64,000 bases of DNA, taken from positions 1 to 64,000 of the forward strand of contig NZ_VFTC01000011.1 of the NCBI RefSeq assembly GCF_007003975.1, written 5' to 3'. Positions 28,727 to 37,923 of the stretch are shown here, in pieces. Within the stretch, counting starts at the first letter, position 1, and each line of letters starts with the position of its first letter. The stretch is from Mesorhizobium sp. WSM4306 (GTDB taxonomy: Bacteria; Pseudomonadota; Alphaproteobacteria; Rhizobiales; Rhizobiaceae). The notes beneath the pieces are model-generated. The model was not told where the DNA came from. It did no database searches and saw nothing but the letters and a program-made list of their open reading frames with translations. Both the position numbers and the translations under genes were made by a program.

Positions 28727-29757
28727 ATGACAGACGCTCCTGGCCCTCTTGAGCCACTGGGCCGACCGATCCTCGATCGGCCGGCCTTCGAGCGTCTGAC
28801 AGCAGCCCACCGCCGCGAGCTCAAGCTCCATTGCTACCGGATGATGGGTTCGCTGCACGAGGCGGACGACCTTGTCCAGGATACGTTTCTGCGGGCATGG
28901 CGCGGCAGATCGCAATTCGATGGGCGAGGTTCGGTGCGCGGCTGGCTCTATACGATCGCCACCAACAGCTGCCTCAACGCCATCAAGGCGAGGTCGACGG
29001 CGCATCGCATTCTCCAGCAACCCGAGCGATCCCCCTCCAGCGGGCGCGCCACAGGCGGGCCCGCCGCCGAGCTCACCTGGCTGGAGCCTTATCCGGACGC
29101 GGAGCTGCCCGACCTCGTTGACGGCGAGCCCGGTCCGGAAACGCGCTATGAAACGCGCGAGGCCGTGCAACTGGCCTTCGTCGCCGCGATCCAGCTTCTG
29201 CCGCCCAGGCAGCGGGCCGCCCTTTTGCTGTGCGACGTGCTGGGTGGTCGGGTGTCGAGACGGCTCAATTGCTGGGCGGGTCGACCGCTTCGATCAACAG
29301 CGCCCTGCAGCGGGCGCGCGCGACGCTTGGCGCGCGATATCCTCAGGGGCGTCCGCTGCAGCGATCGCAGCCCAACCGGCAAGAGGCCCAGCTGCTGGAG
29401 CGTTACATGCAGGCCTGGCAGGCCGCCAGTCTCGACGGCCTGATCGAGCTGCTGCGCGAGGATGCCACCTATCACATGCCTCCATGGCGGGACTGGTACC
29501 GGGGACGTGAGGCTATCCGGGGTTTCTTCGAGACCGTCTGGGGCAATTTCGCCGGCTACCATGCGGTCGCCACCGGCGCCAACGGTCAGCCCGCGGTTGC
29601 GGTCTACGCGCGCCGCCACCAGGATCCCGTGTGGCGAGCCCAATCTCTGCATGTCATCGAGGCTGCCGATGACAGGATCGCCTTGCTGACGGTCTATGTC
29701 GGTCCGCTCGGCCAGGACTTGTTCAAGGCCTTCGCCCTGCCGCCTGTCTGGCCTTAA
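28727..29757 (+). pseudogene. ECF sigma factor with C-terminal SnoaL-like domain, frameshifted
   Basis: The first frame encodes sigma region 2 (HCYRMMGSLHEADDLVQDTFLRAWRG, with GWLYTIATNSCLNAIKAR) and the start of region 4 (QLLPPRQRAALLLCDVLG), then loses sense. The second frame picks up exactly there with WSGVETAQLLGGSTASINSA LQRAR (region 4.2) and a SnoaL/NTF2-like domain (LLREDATYHMPPWRDWYRGR) to the stop. Restoring one G in the CTGGGTGG run near base 29245 would give a continuous protein of about 343 residues, normal for the SigX5/SigJ-like group. Either the gene is recently broken or the base call is wrong. It overlaps the end of convergent nhaA by four bases. Confidence 0.85.
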
Positions 29758-30941
29758 TCCTCGTCAGTAGCCTCACCCGCGGCCGGCGCCGTCAGCAGCA
29801 CGGCAGCACCCAGCAGTGCGGCAATCAGCGAGCCGGCCAGGATGCCGACCTTGACCGCGTCCTGCAGCGCCACGTCATTGGCGAAGGCGAGCAGGCCGAT
29901 GAACAGGCTCATGGTGAAGCCGATGCCGCAGAGCAGCGAAATGCCGATCATGTGCAGCCAGCCGGCATTGACCGGCAGGTCGGCGAAGCCGAGCCGGATG
30001 GCCAGCGCCGACGAGCCAAAGACGCCGACCAGCTTGCCCACCACGAGGCCGGCGGCGACGCCGAGCGTCAGCGGTTCGGCCAAAGCGGCGGCGCTGAGGC
30101 CGGCCAGCGACACGCCGGCATTGGCAAAGCCGAAGATCGGAATGACGATGAAAGGCACGATCTTGTGCAGACCGTGTTCGAGCCGGTGCAGCGGCGAATG
30201 GTCGAGATCGTGGCCGCTGCCGGGAGACACTTTGAGCGGGATGGTGAGCGCCAGCGCGACGCCGGCCAGCGTCGCATGCACACCCGATTTCAGCACCAGC
30301 ACCCACAGGATGGCGCCGAGCACGAGGTAAGGCGTCAGCGCCGTCACCCGCATGCGGTTGAGCACGACGAGCACGGCGATGACGGCGAAGGCGGCGGCGA
30401 GATAGGCGAGCGACAGTCCGCTTGTGTAAAAGATGGCGATGATGATGACAGCGCCGAGATCGTCGATGATGGCGAGCGCGGTGAGGAAGATTTTCAGCGA
30501 CGCCGGCACGCGATTGCCGAGCAGCGACAGCACGCCGAGCGCAAAGGCGATGTCGGTGGCGGTCGGGATCGCCCAGCCGGAGAGCGCGGCCGCATTGTTT
30601 CGGTTGATGGCGACATAGACCAGCGCCGGAACCAGCATGCCGCCGGCGGCGGCGACGCCCGGCAGCACACGGCGCGGCCAGGTCGAGAGCTGGCCGTCGA
30701 GCATCTCGCGCTTGATCTCGAGGCCGACCAGCAGGAAGAACACTGCCATCAGCCCGTCATTGATCCAGTGCGAGAGGCTGAGCGGGCCGAGATAGGCGTG
30801 GAGGGCGGCGAAATAGGTTTCGGCCAGCGGTGAATTGGCGACGATCAACGCAAGGGCGGCCGCCACCATCAGGATGATGCCGCCCGCCGCCTCGCCATCG
30901 AGGAATTCGCGAAGGATGGATTGTGGCCGCTCGTCGCGCAT
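29754..30941 (-). CDS. nhaA: Na+/H+ antiporter NhaA
   Basis: Exchanges sodium for protons to control internal pH and salt. A 395-residue protein with about 12 membrane helices and the NhaA core: [40 protein letters not shown], and the ion-binding [17 protein letters not shown] containing the essential Asp pair. A broken-helix motif lies near the end ([21 protein letters not shown]). The start is the ATG with GGAGA five bases before it; a longer frame upstream lacks support. The gene ends overlapping the convergent sigma-factor remnant. Confidence 0.95.
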   Translation of the reverse strand: MRDERPQSILREFLDGEAAGGIILMVAAALALIVANSPLAETYFAALHAYLGPLSLSHWINDGLMAVFFLLVGLEIKREMLDGQLSTWPRRVLPGVAAAGGMLVPALVYVAINRNNAAALSGWAIPTATDIAFALGVLSLLGNRVPASLKIFLTALAIIDDLGAVIIIAIFYTSGLSLAYLAAAFAVIAVLVVLNRMRVTALTPYLVLGAILWVLVLKSGVHATLAGVALALTIPLKVSPGSGHDLDHSPLHRLEHGLHKIVPFIVIPIFGFANAGVSLAGLSAAALAEPLTLGVAAGLVVGKLVGVFGSSALAIRLGFADLPVNAGWLHMIGISLLCGIGFTMSLFIGLLAFANDVALQDAVKVGILAGSLIAALLGAAVLLTAPAAGEATDED

Positions 30942-31121
30942 GTGTTCTCCGTTGCCGGATTCTCGGTCGGCGTTGTTTGCGATGATGCGCAAAGCTTTGC
31001 GGCCGGGCAAGCGCAACTCTTTTCAGCGTTGGCGCCGCCCCTCATTGTCCTGCCGGACGTTCGTCATTCGAAAAGCCAAGCAGTTGGCTTTTCGTCCGCT
31101 TCGCGGACCATTCCTCAACTC

Positions 31122-31232
31122 CCGTATAGTGACGGGGAGAAAGGGGCAGCTTCAGCCTAGCCGTCGTTTCCTGCAACGCCGGCGATTGGCGAAGCCAGCG
31201 ATGAGAGCGCCCCTCTCCCCGTCTCTATACGG
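31122..31232. repeat. intergenic inverted repeat (CCGTATAG...GGGGAGA type)
   Basis: A left arm beginning CCGTATAGTGACGGGGAG is complementary, with few mismatches, to the right arm CTCCCCGTCTCTATACGG at the other end. The element fills much of the 363-base gap between nhaA and actR. The rest of that gap holds no gene I can support. Confidence 0.75.
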
Positions 31233-31304
31233 TGAGAGGATGCCGGCAGGCCGGTGAGGGGCAGCGCTGACGTTCGGCAATTGGCGGCCTGCGCCGCGTG
31301 AACC

Positions 31305-31868
31305 TCAGCGCGGCGCGCGCTTGGCCAGTATCCGCTGCAGCGTGCGGCGATGCATGTTGAGCCGGCGCGCCGTCTCCGAGACGTTGCGGTCGCACATTTC
31401 GTAGACGCGCTGGATGTGTTCCCAGCGCACGCGATCGGCCGACATCGGGTTTTCGGGCGGGGCGGCGCGTTCGCCGGCGGTGCGGGTAAGCGCCGCAAAC
31501 ACATCGTCGGCATCGGCGGGTTTCGACAAATAGTCGATGGCGCCGAGCTTCACCGCCGTGACCGCAGTGGCGATGTTGCCATAGCCGGTGAGGATGACCG
31601 TGCGGGCATCGTCGCGCTTCTCGCGAATGGCGGCGACGACGTCGAGGCCGTTGCCGTCGCCAAGCCGCATGTCGACCACCGCATAGGCCGGCGGATGGGC
31701 GCGCGCCTTGGCCACCGCCTCCTCGACGCTCTCGGCCGTCTCGACCACGAAACCCCTGGTTTCCATGGCGCGGGCCAGCCGCGTCAGGAACGGCTTGTCG
31801 TCATCGACGATCAGCAGCGAGGTGTCCTCGCCTTCAACCATTGCACCAATTGCTTCTTCGCCAGTCAT
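31305..31868 (-). CDS. actR: redox response regulator ActR/RegA
   Basis: The DNA-binding partner of ActS, controlling redox-linked and acid-tolerance genes in rhizobia. The receiver domain has acidic pocket LLIVDDD, phospho-acceptor Asp66 in VVDMRLGDG, and conserved Thr/Lys (ILTGYGN, YLSKPAD). After the Pro-rich linker characteristic of RegA, a Fis-type HTH (WEHIQRVYEMCDRNVSETAR RLNMHRRTLQRILAKRAPR) ends the 187-residue protein; this tail is almost invariant in the family. The ATG has AGGA about 12 bases upstream; an ATG nine codons further in is an alternative. It follows actS by 86 bases on the same strand. Confidence 0.95.
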   Translation of the reverse strand: MTGEEAIGAMVEGEDTSLLIVDDDKPFLTRLARAMETRGFVVETAESVEEAVAKARAHPPAYAVVDMRLGDGNGLDVVAAIREKRDDARTVILTGYGNIATAVTAVKLGAIDYLSKPADADDVFAALTRTAGERAAPPENPMSADRVRWEHIQRVYEMCDRNVSETARRLNMHRRTLQRILAKRAPR

Positions 31869-31954
31869 CGTCTTAAAAAATCCTGCTGCCTTAATTTTAC
31901 GCAGATATAGTTCCTGAACGCCATTGTCCAATTTTGCCGGCTGCGGCCAAAGCT

Positions 31955-33280
31955 TCAGGCGGTGTCGAACATCGAGGTTCCCACCGATTGCGGGTTTAGG
32001 AAGACGGTGCGCGGCCACGATATCTGCACGATGGCGCCCTCGCCCAGTCCGCTCGAATTGCGGAAGTCGAGCGTGGCGCCGGAGCGTTCGAGCAAGGTCT
32101 TGGCGATGAACAGCCCGAGACCCAGGCCGCCGCCGGCTTCGTTGCCCTGGCGCGTCGACATGTAGGGCTCGCCGATGCGGTCGATGATTTCGGGCGGAAA
32201 GCCCGGCCCGTCATCGATGATCGAGAAGGTGACGTCGAGTTCGTCCCAGCTCCAGCTTACGGTGACGGTCTTGCGGGCGAAGTCGACGGCGTTCTCGACC
32301 AGATTGCCGAGACCGTAGATAACGCCGGGATTGCGTCGCCCGACCGGTTCGGGGCCAATGCGTTCGCCCGGCCGCAGCTTGATCGAGATGCCGAAATCGC
32401 GGTGCGGCGCCGTCACCTCCTCGACCAGCGAGGTCAGCGGCAGCCGCGAGAGATGCGCCTCGCCCTCCGAGGACAGGCTGGTGAGGCGTTTCAGGATCTC
32501 ACGGCAGCGCTCGCTCTGCGACCGCAGCAGCTTGACGTCCTCACCGAATTTCGGGTCGTCGCCAAGCGCCTTTTCCATCTCCTTGGAGACCAGGGCGATG
32601 GTGGCGAGCGGCGTGCCGAGCTCGTGTGCTGCGGCGGCAGCCAGGCCATCCAGCGCCGACAGATGCTGCTCGCGCTGCAGCACCAGTTCGGTGGCGGCAA
32701 GCGCGTTGGCGAGCAGGCGGGCTTCCTCGGCGACGCGGAAGGCATAGATGGCGGTGAAGGCGATCGAGGAAAACACCGCCATCCATATGCCGGCGACATA
32801 GATAAACGGCATGGGCAGCGGCGCGCCCTCGTACCAGGGCAGCGGCAGATGGAAGAACACCAGCAAGCTTGCTCCCACTATCACCAGCCCGCCGAGAATG
32901 GCGGTCAGCCGCAGTGGCAACGATGTCGCCGAGACGACGACAGGCACAGTCATCAGCAGCGAAAACGGATTGGTGAGACCGCCGGTCATGTAGAGCAGGC
33001 CGGCAAGCTGCAGGCTGTCGAAGGTCAGGATGACGAAGGCCGAAAACGGCGTCAGCCGGTGCGCCGCCGGATAGCGGAAGGTCAGAACCAGGTTCAGCCA
33101 GGCCGAACATGCGATCAGCGCGAAACAGAGGCTGACCGGCAGCGGGAATTTCAGCCCATAGGCGACGACCAGCACGGTCAGGCTCTGGCCAACGATGGCC
33201 AACCACCGCAGCCGGATCAGCGTGTTGAGGCGCAGCCGCTGGCTTTGCTGGAAGTCGGGCGCATGCAGGATATTGATCAT
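31955..33280 (-). CDS. actS: redox sensor histidine kinase ActS/RegB
   Basis: Membrane kinase that senses the quinone pool and phosphorylates ActR. The N-terminal half has six hydrophobic helices with the ubiquinone-binding heptapeptide GGLTNPF at residues 100-106. The kinase half shows the H-box with phospho-His219 (AAAAHELGTPLATIAL), the redox-active Cys259 (SQSERCREILKRL) found in RegB, and N, G1 and G2 ATP-binding boxes (NLVENAVDFA, DDGPGFP, GGGLGLGLF). The start is the ATG before INILHAPDF; a TTG two codons earlier exists. It lies 32 bases downstream of hrpB on the same strand. Confidence 0.95.
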   Translation of the reverse strand: MINILHAPDFQQSQRLRLNTLIRLRWLAIVGQSLTVLVVAYGLKFPLPVSLCFALIACSAWLNLVLTFRYPAAHRLTPFSAFVILTFDSLQLAGLLYMTGGLTNPFSLLMTVPVVVSATSLPLRLTAILGGLVIVGASLLVFFHLPLPWYEGAPLPMPFIYVAGIWMAVFSSIAFTAIYAFRVAEEARLLANALAATELVLQREQHLSALDGLAAAAAHELGTPLATIALVSKEMEKALGDDPKFGEDVKLLRSQSERCREILKRLTSLSSEGEAHLSRLPLTSLVEEVTAPHRDFGISIKLRPGERIGPEPVGRRNPGVIYGLGNLVENAVDFARKTVTVSWSWDELDVTFSIIDDGPGFPPEIIDRIGEPYMSTRQGNEAGGGLGLGLFIAKTLLERSGATLDFRNSSGLGEGAIVQISWPRTVFLNPQSVGTSMFDTA

Positions 33281-33312
33281 GGCCAAGGATTATAGCCGGG
33301 AAACCAGAAACG

Positions 33313-35886
33313 CTAGGTGCCGCGCGGTTTTGCCCGCGCTGTGGCGGCGGCGAGCAGCGGATTTTCCGGCCAGACATGGCGAGGATAGCGGCCGCGCATG
33401 TCGGTGCGCACATCGGCCCAAGAGCCGCGCCAGAAGCCGGGCAGGTCGCGCGTCGTCTGGATCGGCCGGTGCGCCGGCGACAACAGCTCGAGCGTCAGCG
33501 GCACGGTGCCGTTGGCGATAGAGGGATGGTGGTCAAGGCCGAACAGCTCCTGCACGCGGATCGCCAGCACCGGCCATTCGCCGTCATAGCGGATCGGCAC
33601 ATGGCTGCCGGACGGCGCATCGAAATGGGTCGGCGCCAGTGTGCCGATCTTGCGCTGCAATTCATGCGGCACCAGCGCCATCAGGCCTGAAGACAGCGCG
33701 CCGGGATCGATCGCGGCGAAGGACGCCTTGCCTGTGAGGAACGGCAGCAGCCAGTCGTCGAGGCGTTCGATGAGGGCCATGTCCGAAACATCGGGCCAGG
33801 GCGCACCGAGGCCGCGGTGCAGCCAGCCAAGGCGCTGGCGTAGCGTCTCCCCCTCCTTGCCCCACTCTAGCAGAGAGAGCCCGTGTTCGCGCAACGCATC
33901 CAGGATGGCGCGGTCGGCGTCAATGCCGGAAGGCGCCGGGAGCATGCGCTCGGACAAAGTGATGGCGCCGAGCCTGGCGGTCTCACGCACACGCACCGAG
34001 CGCCGCGCGCGGTCGAAACTCACCTCGCGGCGGGTCTCGATCCTGTCGGAAAGTGCAGCACGAATGTCGGCCTCGTCGACGGCCGCCGCCGCCGTGATGC
34101 GGGCGTTTTGCGCCTTGCCCTGCAAATCGGCGACCACCAACCAGCTCTCGCCAGCAAGCGGATCGGCGGCGTCGAGCATGGCGCCGGAGCCGTTGGCGAG
34201 CACGAAACGCCCGCGCTCGCCGCGCGCTTTGGCGACGCGATCCGGCCAGGCGTGGATGAGCAAAGCGCCGGCACTGCTACCCTCCCCCTTGTGGGGAGGG
34301 TCGGCGAGCGCGCCTTGCGCAGCAAGGCGAGAGAGACGGGGTAGCGCCCCACGAGGACCCCCACCCCGCTCCGCTTCGCGGATCGACCCTCCCCACAAGG
34401 GGGAGGGTGAAGAGGCCTGCTTCGCCAACCGCTCAGCCAGCTGCCTTGCCGCCACGGCGCGCGGCGATTTCTCGCTGCGAAAGCGCATCAATCGGCGTTC
34501 GAGGTCGGCGCCGTCGCCGCCGAGGCCGCGCTCGGTGAGCAGCACTGCCAACGTCGCCGCTTCGAGCGCGTTGCCGCTGCTGGCGGCTTCAGCGACCATG
34601 TGCGCTAGCCGCACCGGCAGCGCCAGCTTGCGCATCGCGCCGCCCGCCTCGGTCAGCCGCCCGGTCGCGTCGATGGCGTGCAGCGCACTGAGCAGCGCCC
34701 GCGCCTCGTTGAGGGCCGGGGCAGGCGGTGGGTCGAGGAAGGACAGGCTCGCCGGATCGGCGACGCCGAAAGCGGCGCAATCGAGCAGCAGGCTGGACAG
34801 ATCGGCTTCGAGGATCTCGGGCGGCGTGAAGGCAGGAAGTGCTGCCGTCTGTTCGGCCCGCCACAGGCGGATGGCGACACCGGGCTGCGTACGCCCGGCG
34901 CGGCCGGCGCGCTGGTCGGCCGATGCCCTGGAAACACGGACCGTCTCCAGCCGGGTCAGGCCGCTCGCCGGCTCGTAGCGCGGCAGCCGCGACAGGCCGG
35001 AATCGATGACGACGCGCACGCCGTCGATGGTGATCGAGGTCTCGGCGATCGACGTCGCCAGCACCACCTTGCGGCGGCCGGGCGGCGCCGGCTTGATGGC
35101 GGCGTCCTGCGCCCTGTTGTCGAGCTGGCCGTAGAGCGGCACGATGTCGGTGTCGGCTCCCAAGCGGTCCTGCAGCCGCTCGGCGGTGCGCTCGATCTCG
35201 CGCTGCCCCGGCAGGAAGGCGAGCACGCTGCCGCTCTCCTCGACCAGCGCCGAACGGATTGCCTTGGCCATGGCGTCTTCGACGGGAACACCAGCCGGCC
35301 GCTCGTCGTAACGGATGTCGACGGGAAAGGCCCGGCCTTGACTTTCGATCACCGGCGCGCCGGACAAGAGTTTCGCAACGCGCGCGCCGTCGAGCGTCGC
35401 CGACATCACCAGCAGCCGCAAATCCGGCCGCAGCGCGCCTTGCACATCGAGCGCCAAAGCTAGGCCGAAATCGCCGTCGAGCGAACGCTCATGGAACTCG
35501 TCGAAAATCACTGCGGAGACGCCGAGCAACTCCGGATCGTCGAGGATCATGCGCGCCAGCACGCCTTCGGTGACGACCAGGATTCTTGTCCGGGCCGAGG
35601 TGCGGTTTTCCATGCGCATGGCATAGCCGACGGTGGCACCGGGCTCCTCGCCGAGCAATTGCGCCATGCGGCGGGCGGCAGCGCGGGCGGCGAGCCGCCG
35701 CGGTTCAAGCAGGATGATCTTGCCGGTACCCAGCCACGACGCATCGAGCAGCGCCAGCGGCACCAGCGTCGTCTTGCCGGCCCCGGGCGGCGCCACCAGC
35801 ACGGCGCTGCTGCCAGCGCCGAGCGCCTCGCTCAGCGCCGGCAGTACGGCGGACACCGGAAGCTCCGGCAAGGGTCTTGTCGTCAT
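33313..35886 (-). CDS. hrpB: ATP-dependent RNA helicase HrpB, carrying an in-frame repeat insertion
   Basis: A DExH-box helicase of the DEAH/RHA family. Motif I is APPGAGKTTLVPLALL near the N-terminus, followed by IFDEFHERS (motif II), VMSATLDG (III), SIAETSITIDGVRVVIDSG and QRAGRAGR (V-VI), then the HA2 and HrpB-specific C-terminal domains. Role in most bacteria is unclear. Residues about 494-536 are encoded by a 128-base palindromic repeat, producing the low-complexity segment PSPLWGGSIREAERGGGPRG and beyond. The frame continues intact through it, so the protein probably tolerates the insertion between domains. It is upstream of actS-actR on the same strand. Confidence 0.93.
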   Translation of the reverse strand: MTTRPLPELPVSAVLPALSEALGAGSSAVLVAPPGAGKTTLVPLALLDASWLGTGKIILLEPRRLAARAAARRMAQLLGEEPGATVGYAMRMENRTSARTRILVVTEGVLARMILDDPELLGVSAVIFDEFHERSLDGDFGLALALDVQGALRPDLRLLVMSATLDGARVAKLLSGAPVIESQGRAFPVDIRYDERPAGVPVEDAMAKAIRSALVEESGSVLAFLPGQREIERTAERLQDRLGADTDIVPLYGQLDNRAQDAAIKPAPPGRRKVVLATSIAETSITIDGVRVVIDSGLSRLPRYEPASGLTRLETVRVSRASADQRAGRAGRTQPGVAIRLWRAEQTAALPAFTPPEILEADLSSLLLDCAAFGVADPASLSFLDPPPAPALNEARALLSALHAIDATGRLTEAGGAMRKLALPVRLAHMVAEAASSGNALEAATLAVLLTERGLGGDGADLERRLMRFRSEKSPRAVAARQLAERLAKQASSPSPLWGGSIREAERGGGPRGALPRLSRLAAQGALADPPHKGEGSSAGALLIHAWPDRVAKARGERGRFVLANGSGAMLDAADPLAGESWLVVADLQGKAQNARITAAAAVDEADIRAALSDRIETRREVSFDRARRSVRVRETARLGAITLSERMLPAPSGIDADRAILDALREHGLSLLEWGKEGETLRQRLGWLHRGLGAPWPDVSDMALIERLDDWLLPFLTGKASFAAIDPGALSSGLMALVPHELQRKIGTLAPTHFDAPSGSHVPIRYDGEWPVLAIRVQELFGLDHHPSIANGTVPLTLELLSPAHRPIQTTRDLPGFWRGSWADVRTDMRGRYPRHVWPENPLLAAATARAKPRGT
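34280..34407. repeat. palindromic repeat inside the hrpB coding sequence
   Basis: The two ends are exact 21-base inverted repeats (CCCTCCCCCTTGTGGGGAGG at the left, its complement at the right), around a GC-rich interior that includes CGCTCCGCTTCGCGGATCGA. Elements of this look normally occupy rhizobial intergenic spaces. Here the element is read through in frame by hrpB. Confidence 0.9.
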
Positions 35887-35929
35887 CGCGTCCGCATATC
35901 AGCGGTCACCACAACCGTGCAACCGGCTT

Positions 35930-36074
35930 AGAGACCGTTTGGAAATTCTACTCCGGCGGCGATCTGATGGCGTTTTCTGCGCTTCCGGTGCTCACGGACC
36001 CAAATGTCCGCTCCGCTCCGGTTCTCGAAACCACCACCATATGACTCGCCGCAGCGAATTTCGAAACGGTCTCT
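35930..36074. repeat. intergenic palindromic repeat, copy B
   Basis: Outer arms AGAGACCGTTTGGAAATTC and GAATTTCGAAACGGTCTCT are complementary at all but one or two positions. The interior carries TTTCTGCGCTTCCGGTGCTC and CGCTCCGCTCCGGTTCTCGA, shared with the copy at 22.8 kb. The right arm reaches the stop codon of the EamA gene. Confidence 0.85.
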
Positions 36075-36964
36075 CAGAGCCTGGTGCGCGCAAGCGGGTT
36101 CCAGCGCACCGTACCCAACCGCACCTCCTCTCGCACCATGGTCAGCAGGCCGGAAGCGCCGACGACGGCGAGGCCGACCAGGGACAGCCAGTCGGGATAT
36201 TCCTGGAAGAACAGCGCGCCGAGGATCACCGCCCAGACGATTTGCGAATAATGTGTCGGCGCGATGCGGTTGGCGGGCGCGTATCTGGCGGCCAGCAGCT
36301 GCAGCAACTGTCCGCAAGCGGCGAACGCGCCCGCCATCACCAGCCACAGCAGCTGCATCGCGTTGGGAAGGGTAAACGATGTGGCGGCGACGCCTATGCC
36401 GTTGAACACTAGGCCATAGCCAACCAGCACGCCCAGCATGGTGGTGCGCTTTTCCTGCTGCGCCAGCGAGCGGGTCAGGATGATGTTGGAGGCGGCCAGG
36501 AAGGCGACAGCGAAGGCGGCAAGGTGGCCGAGTTGCAATTCGCGAAAACCCGGCCGCACCACCAGCATGACGCCGGCAAAGCCCGCGACCACCGCCAGCC
36601 AGCGCCAGGGGCCGACCTTTTCCTTGAGCACCAGCATCGACAGAATGGTGACGCAGAGCGGCGCCAGGAAGACCAGTGCATAGACTTCAGCCAGCGGAAT
36701 GGTGGTGAAGGCATAGACGCTGAGCAGGCCCGATGCCATGCCGGCCCAGGCGCGGGCGTGCACCGCCCACGGCCGCTTCGTGCGCCAGAAACCACGCCAG
36801 CGCTCATCGGCCGGCCGGCTGAAAAACAGGAAGCAGCCGGCAAACAGCGTCACGAACAAGGCGATCTCGAAGACGGTGAACTGTCCGCCAAGGCTCTTGA
36901 TAACGGCATCGCTGCACGAATAGCTTGCATAGGCGATGAGGGCGAGCAGGATTCCGTTCGTCAC
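36074..36964 (-). CDS. EamA/DMT-family transporter
   Basis: A 296-residue, ten-helix drug/metabolite transporter made of two EamA repeats. The first spans GILLALIAYASYSCSDAVIKSL to VFLAPLCVTILSMLVLKEKV; the second follows from LAAFAVAFLAASNIILTRSLA to VWAVILGALFFQEYPDW. Such proteins usually export amino acids or metabolites, but the substrate is unknown. The start is a GTG. It is divergent from a PIG-L deacetylase gene with only 26 bases between the starts, so their promoters must overlap or lie within one another's genes. Confidence 0.88.
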   Translation of the reverse strand: MTNGILLALIAYASYSCSDAVIKSLGGQFTVFEIALFVTLFAGCFLFFSRPADERWRGFWRTKRPWAVHARAWAGMASGLLSVYAFTTIPLAEVYALVFLAPLCVTILSMLVLKEKVGPWRWLAVVAGFAGVMLVVRPGFRELQLGHLAAFAVAFLAASNIILTRSLAQQEKRTTMLGVLVGYGLVFNGIGVAATSFTLPNAMQLLWLVMAGAFAACGQLLQLLAARYAPANRIAPTHYSQIVWAVILGALFFQEYPDWLSLVGLAVVGASGLLTMVREEVRLGTVRWNPLARTRL

Positions 36965-36990
36965 GTTTTTCCATTTCCGGGGAGAGTGCG

Positions 36991-37689
36991 GTGAAGGTAT
37001 TGGCGCTCGGCGCGCATCCGGACGACATCGAGATATTCATGTTCGGTACGATGGCCGCCTATGCGGCGCAAGGCGCAGAACTCACTTTTGCCATAGCCAC
37101 CGATGGCGCCAAGGGCGGCAAGGGCGACCCAAGCGTTTTGGCTCGTGTCCGGCGCGAGGAAGCGGCTGCCGCTGCGGCTTTGCTCGGCGCGACCCCGCGC
37201 TTCCTCGACTTTCCCGACGGCGAACTGATGGCCGATGCAGCGCTGATCGGTTCGCTGAAAGGGCTGATACGTGAGACAACAGCGGATCTGGTGATCACGC
37301 ATGCGCCCAACGACTATCACGCCGACCACCGCGCGCTGTCGGACGGCGTGCGCATCGCGGCCTCCTTCGCTGTGCCGGTGCTGCATACCGACACGATGGG
37401 CGGAACCGGATTTTCGCCGACGCACTATGTGGACATTTCCGCCTACCACGATGTCAAAATCCAGGCGATCCGCGCCCATCGCTCGCAGCTGCCGGAACAG
37501 TATGTCGAACGGGCGCGCGTCCAGAACGCGTTTCGCGCCGGTCAATGCAACGCCGTCCCCGGTTCGCTGGCCGAGGCCTTTCGCTTCGAGCCGACTTTTC
37601 CCTTCGCCGATATACGCGCATTGCTGCCGCCCGCGCCGCCTGTCCGACCAGTGACGCCACAGATAAAAATTGCAAGCGACGCCGGCTAA
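36991..37689 (+). CDS. PIG-L family deacetylase
   Basis: A 232-residue zinc-dependent N-acetylglucosamine-type deacetylase of the LmbE/PIG-L family. The zinc and catalytic motif AHPDD lies at residues 8-12, with a further zinc ligand region HAPNDYHADHRALSDGVRIA. Members remove acetyl groups from GlcNAc-containing lipids, mycothiol-type precursors or antibiotics; this substrate is unknown. The start is a GTG in GAGTGCGGTGAAGG. It lies upstream of the ABC operon but 234 bases away with an operator region between, so it is probably separate. Confidence 0.87.
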   Translation: MKVLALGAHPDDIEIFMFGTMAAYAAQGAELTFAIATDGAKGGKGDPSVLARVRREEAAAAAALLGATPRFLDFPDGELMADAALIGSLKGLIRETTADLVITHAPNDYHADHRALSDGVRIAASFAVPVLHTDTMGGTGFSPTHYVDISAYHDVKIQAIRAHRSQLPEQYVERARVQNAFRAGQCNAVPGSLAEAFRFEPTFPFADIRALLPPAPPVRPVTPQIKIASDAG

Positions 37690-37782
37690 GCAACTTTCGG
37701 GCGAACCCCCACACAATCATTTTCCCAACGATTTCAATCCTCGTTTCGCAATGCTGCGGCGCAGCAACGAATTCGCTTGCCT

Positions 37783-37852
37783 TGTTTAGTAAAAATTGCA
37801 TCACTAAACAAATTACTAAACATCTGCGACGCACCGCGCCGCCATGTTTAGG
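37783..37852 (+). promoter_or_regulatory. cluster of TGTTTAGT/ACTAAACA half-sites upstream of the ABC-DHA operon
   Basis: TGTTTAGT at 37783-37790 is the exact complement of ACTAAACA at 37803-37810; a second ACTAAACA follows at 37815-37822, and a fourth partial copy TGTTTAGG lies at 37845-37852. The block starts about 140 bases before the binding-protein start and is more A/T-rich than its surroundings. I read it as an operator array for the operon's regulator, whose identity is unknown. Confidence 0.65.
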
Positions 37853-37923
37853 CCCTCGGAGGAGCGAGGGTTGAGGGCTCTTGAAACCGCCATCCGGGCG
37901 CGTTTCGCAAATGGGAGGAAGGC

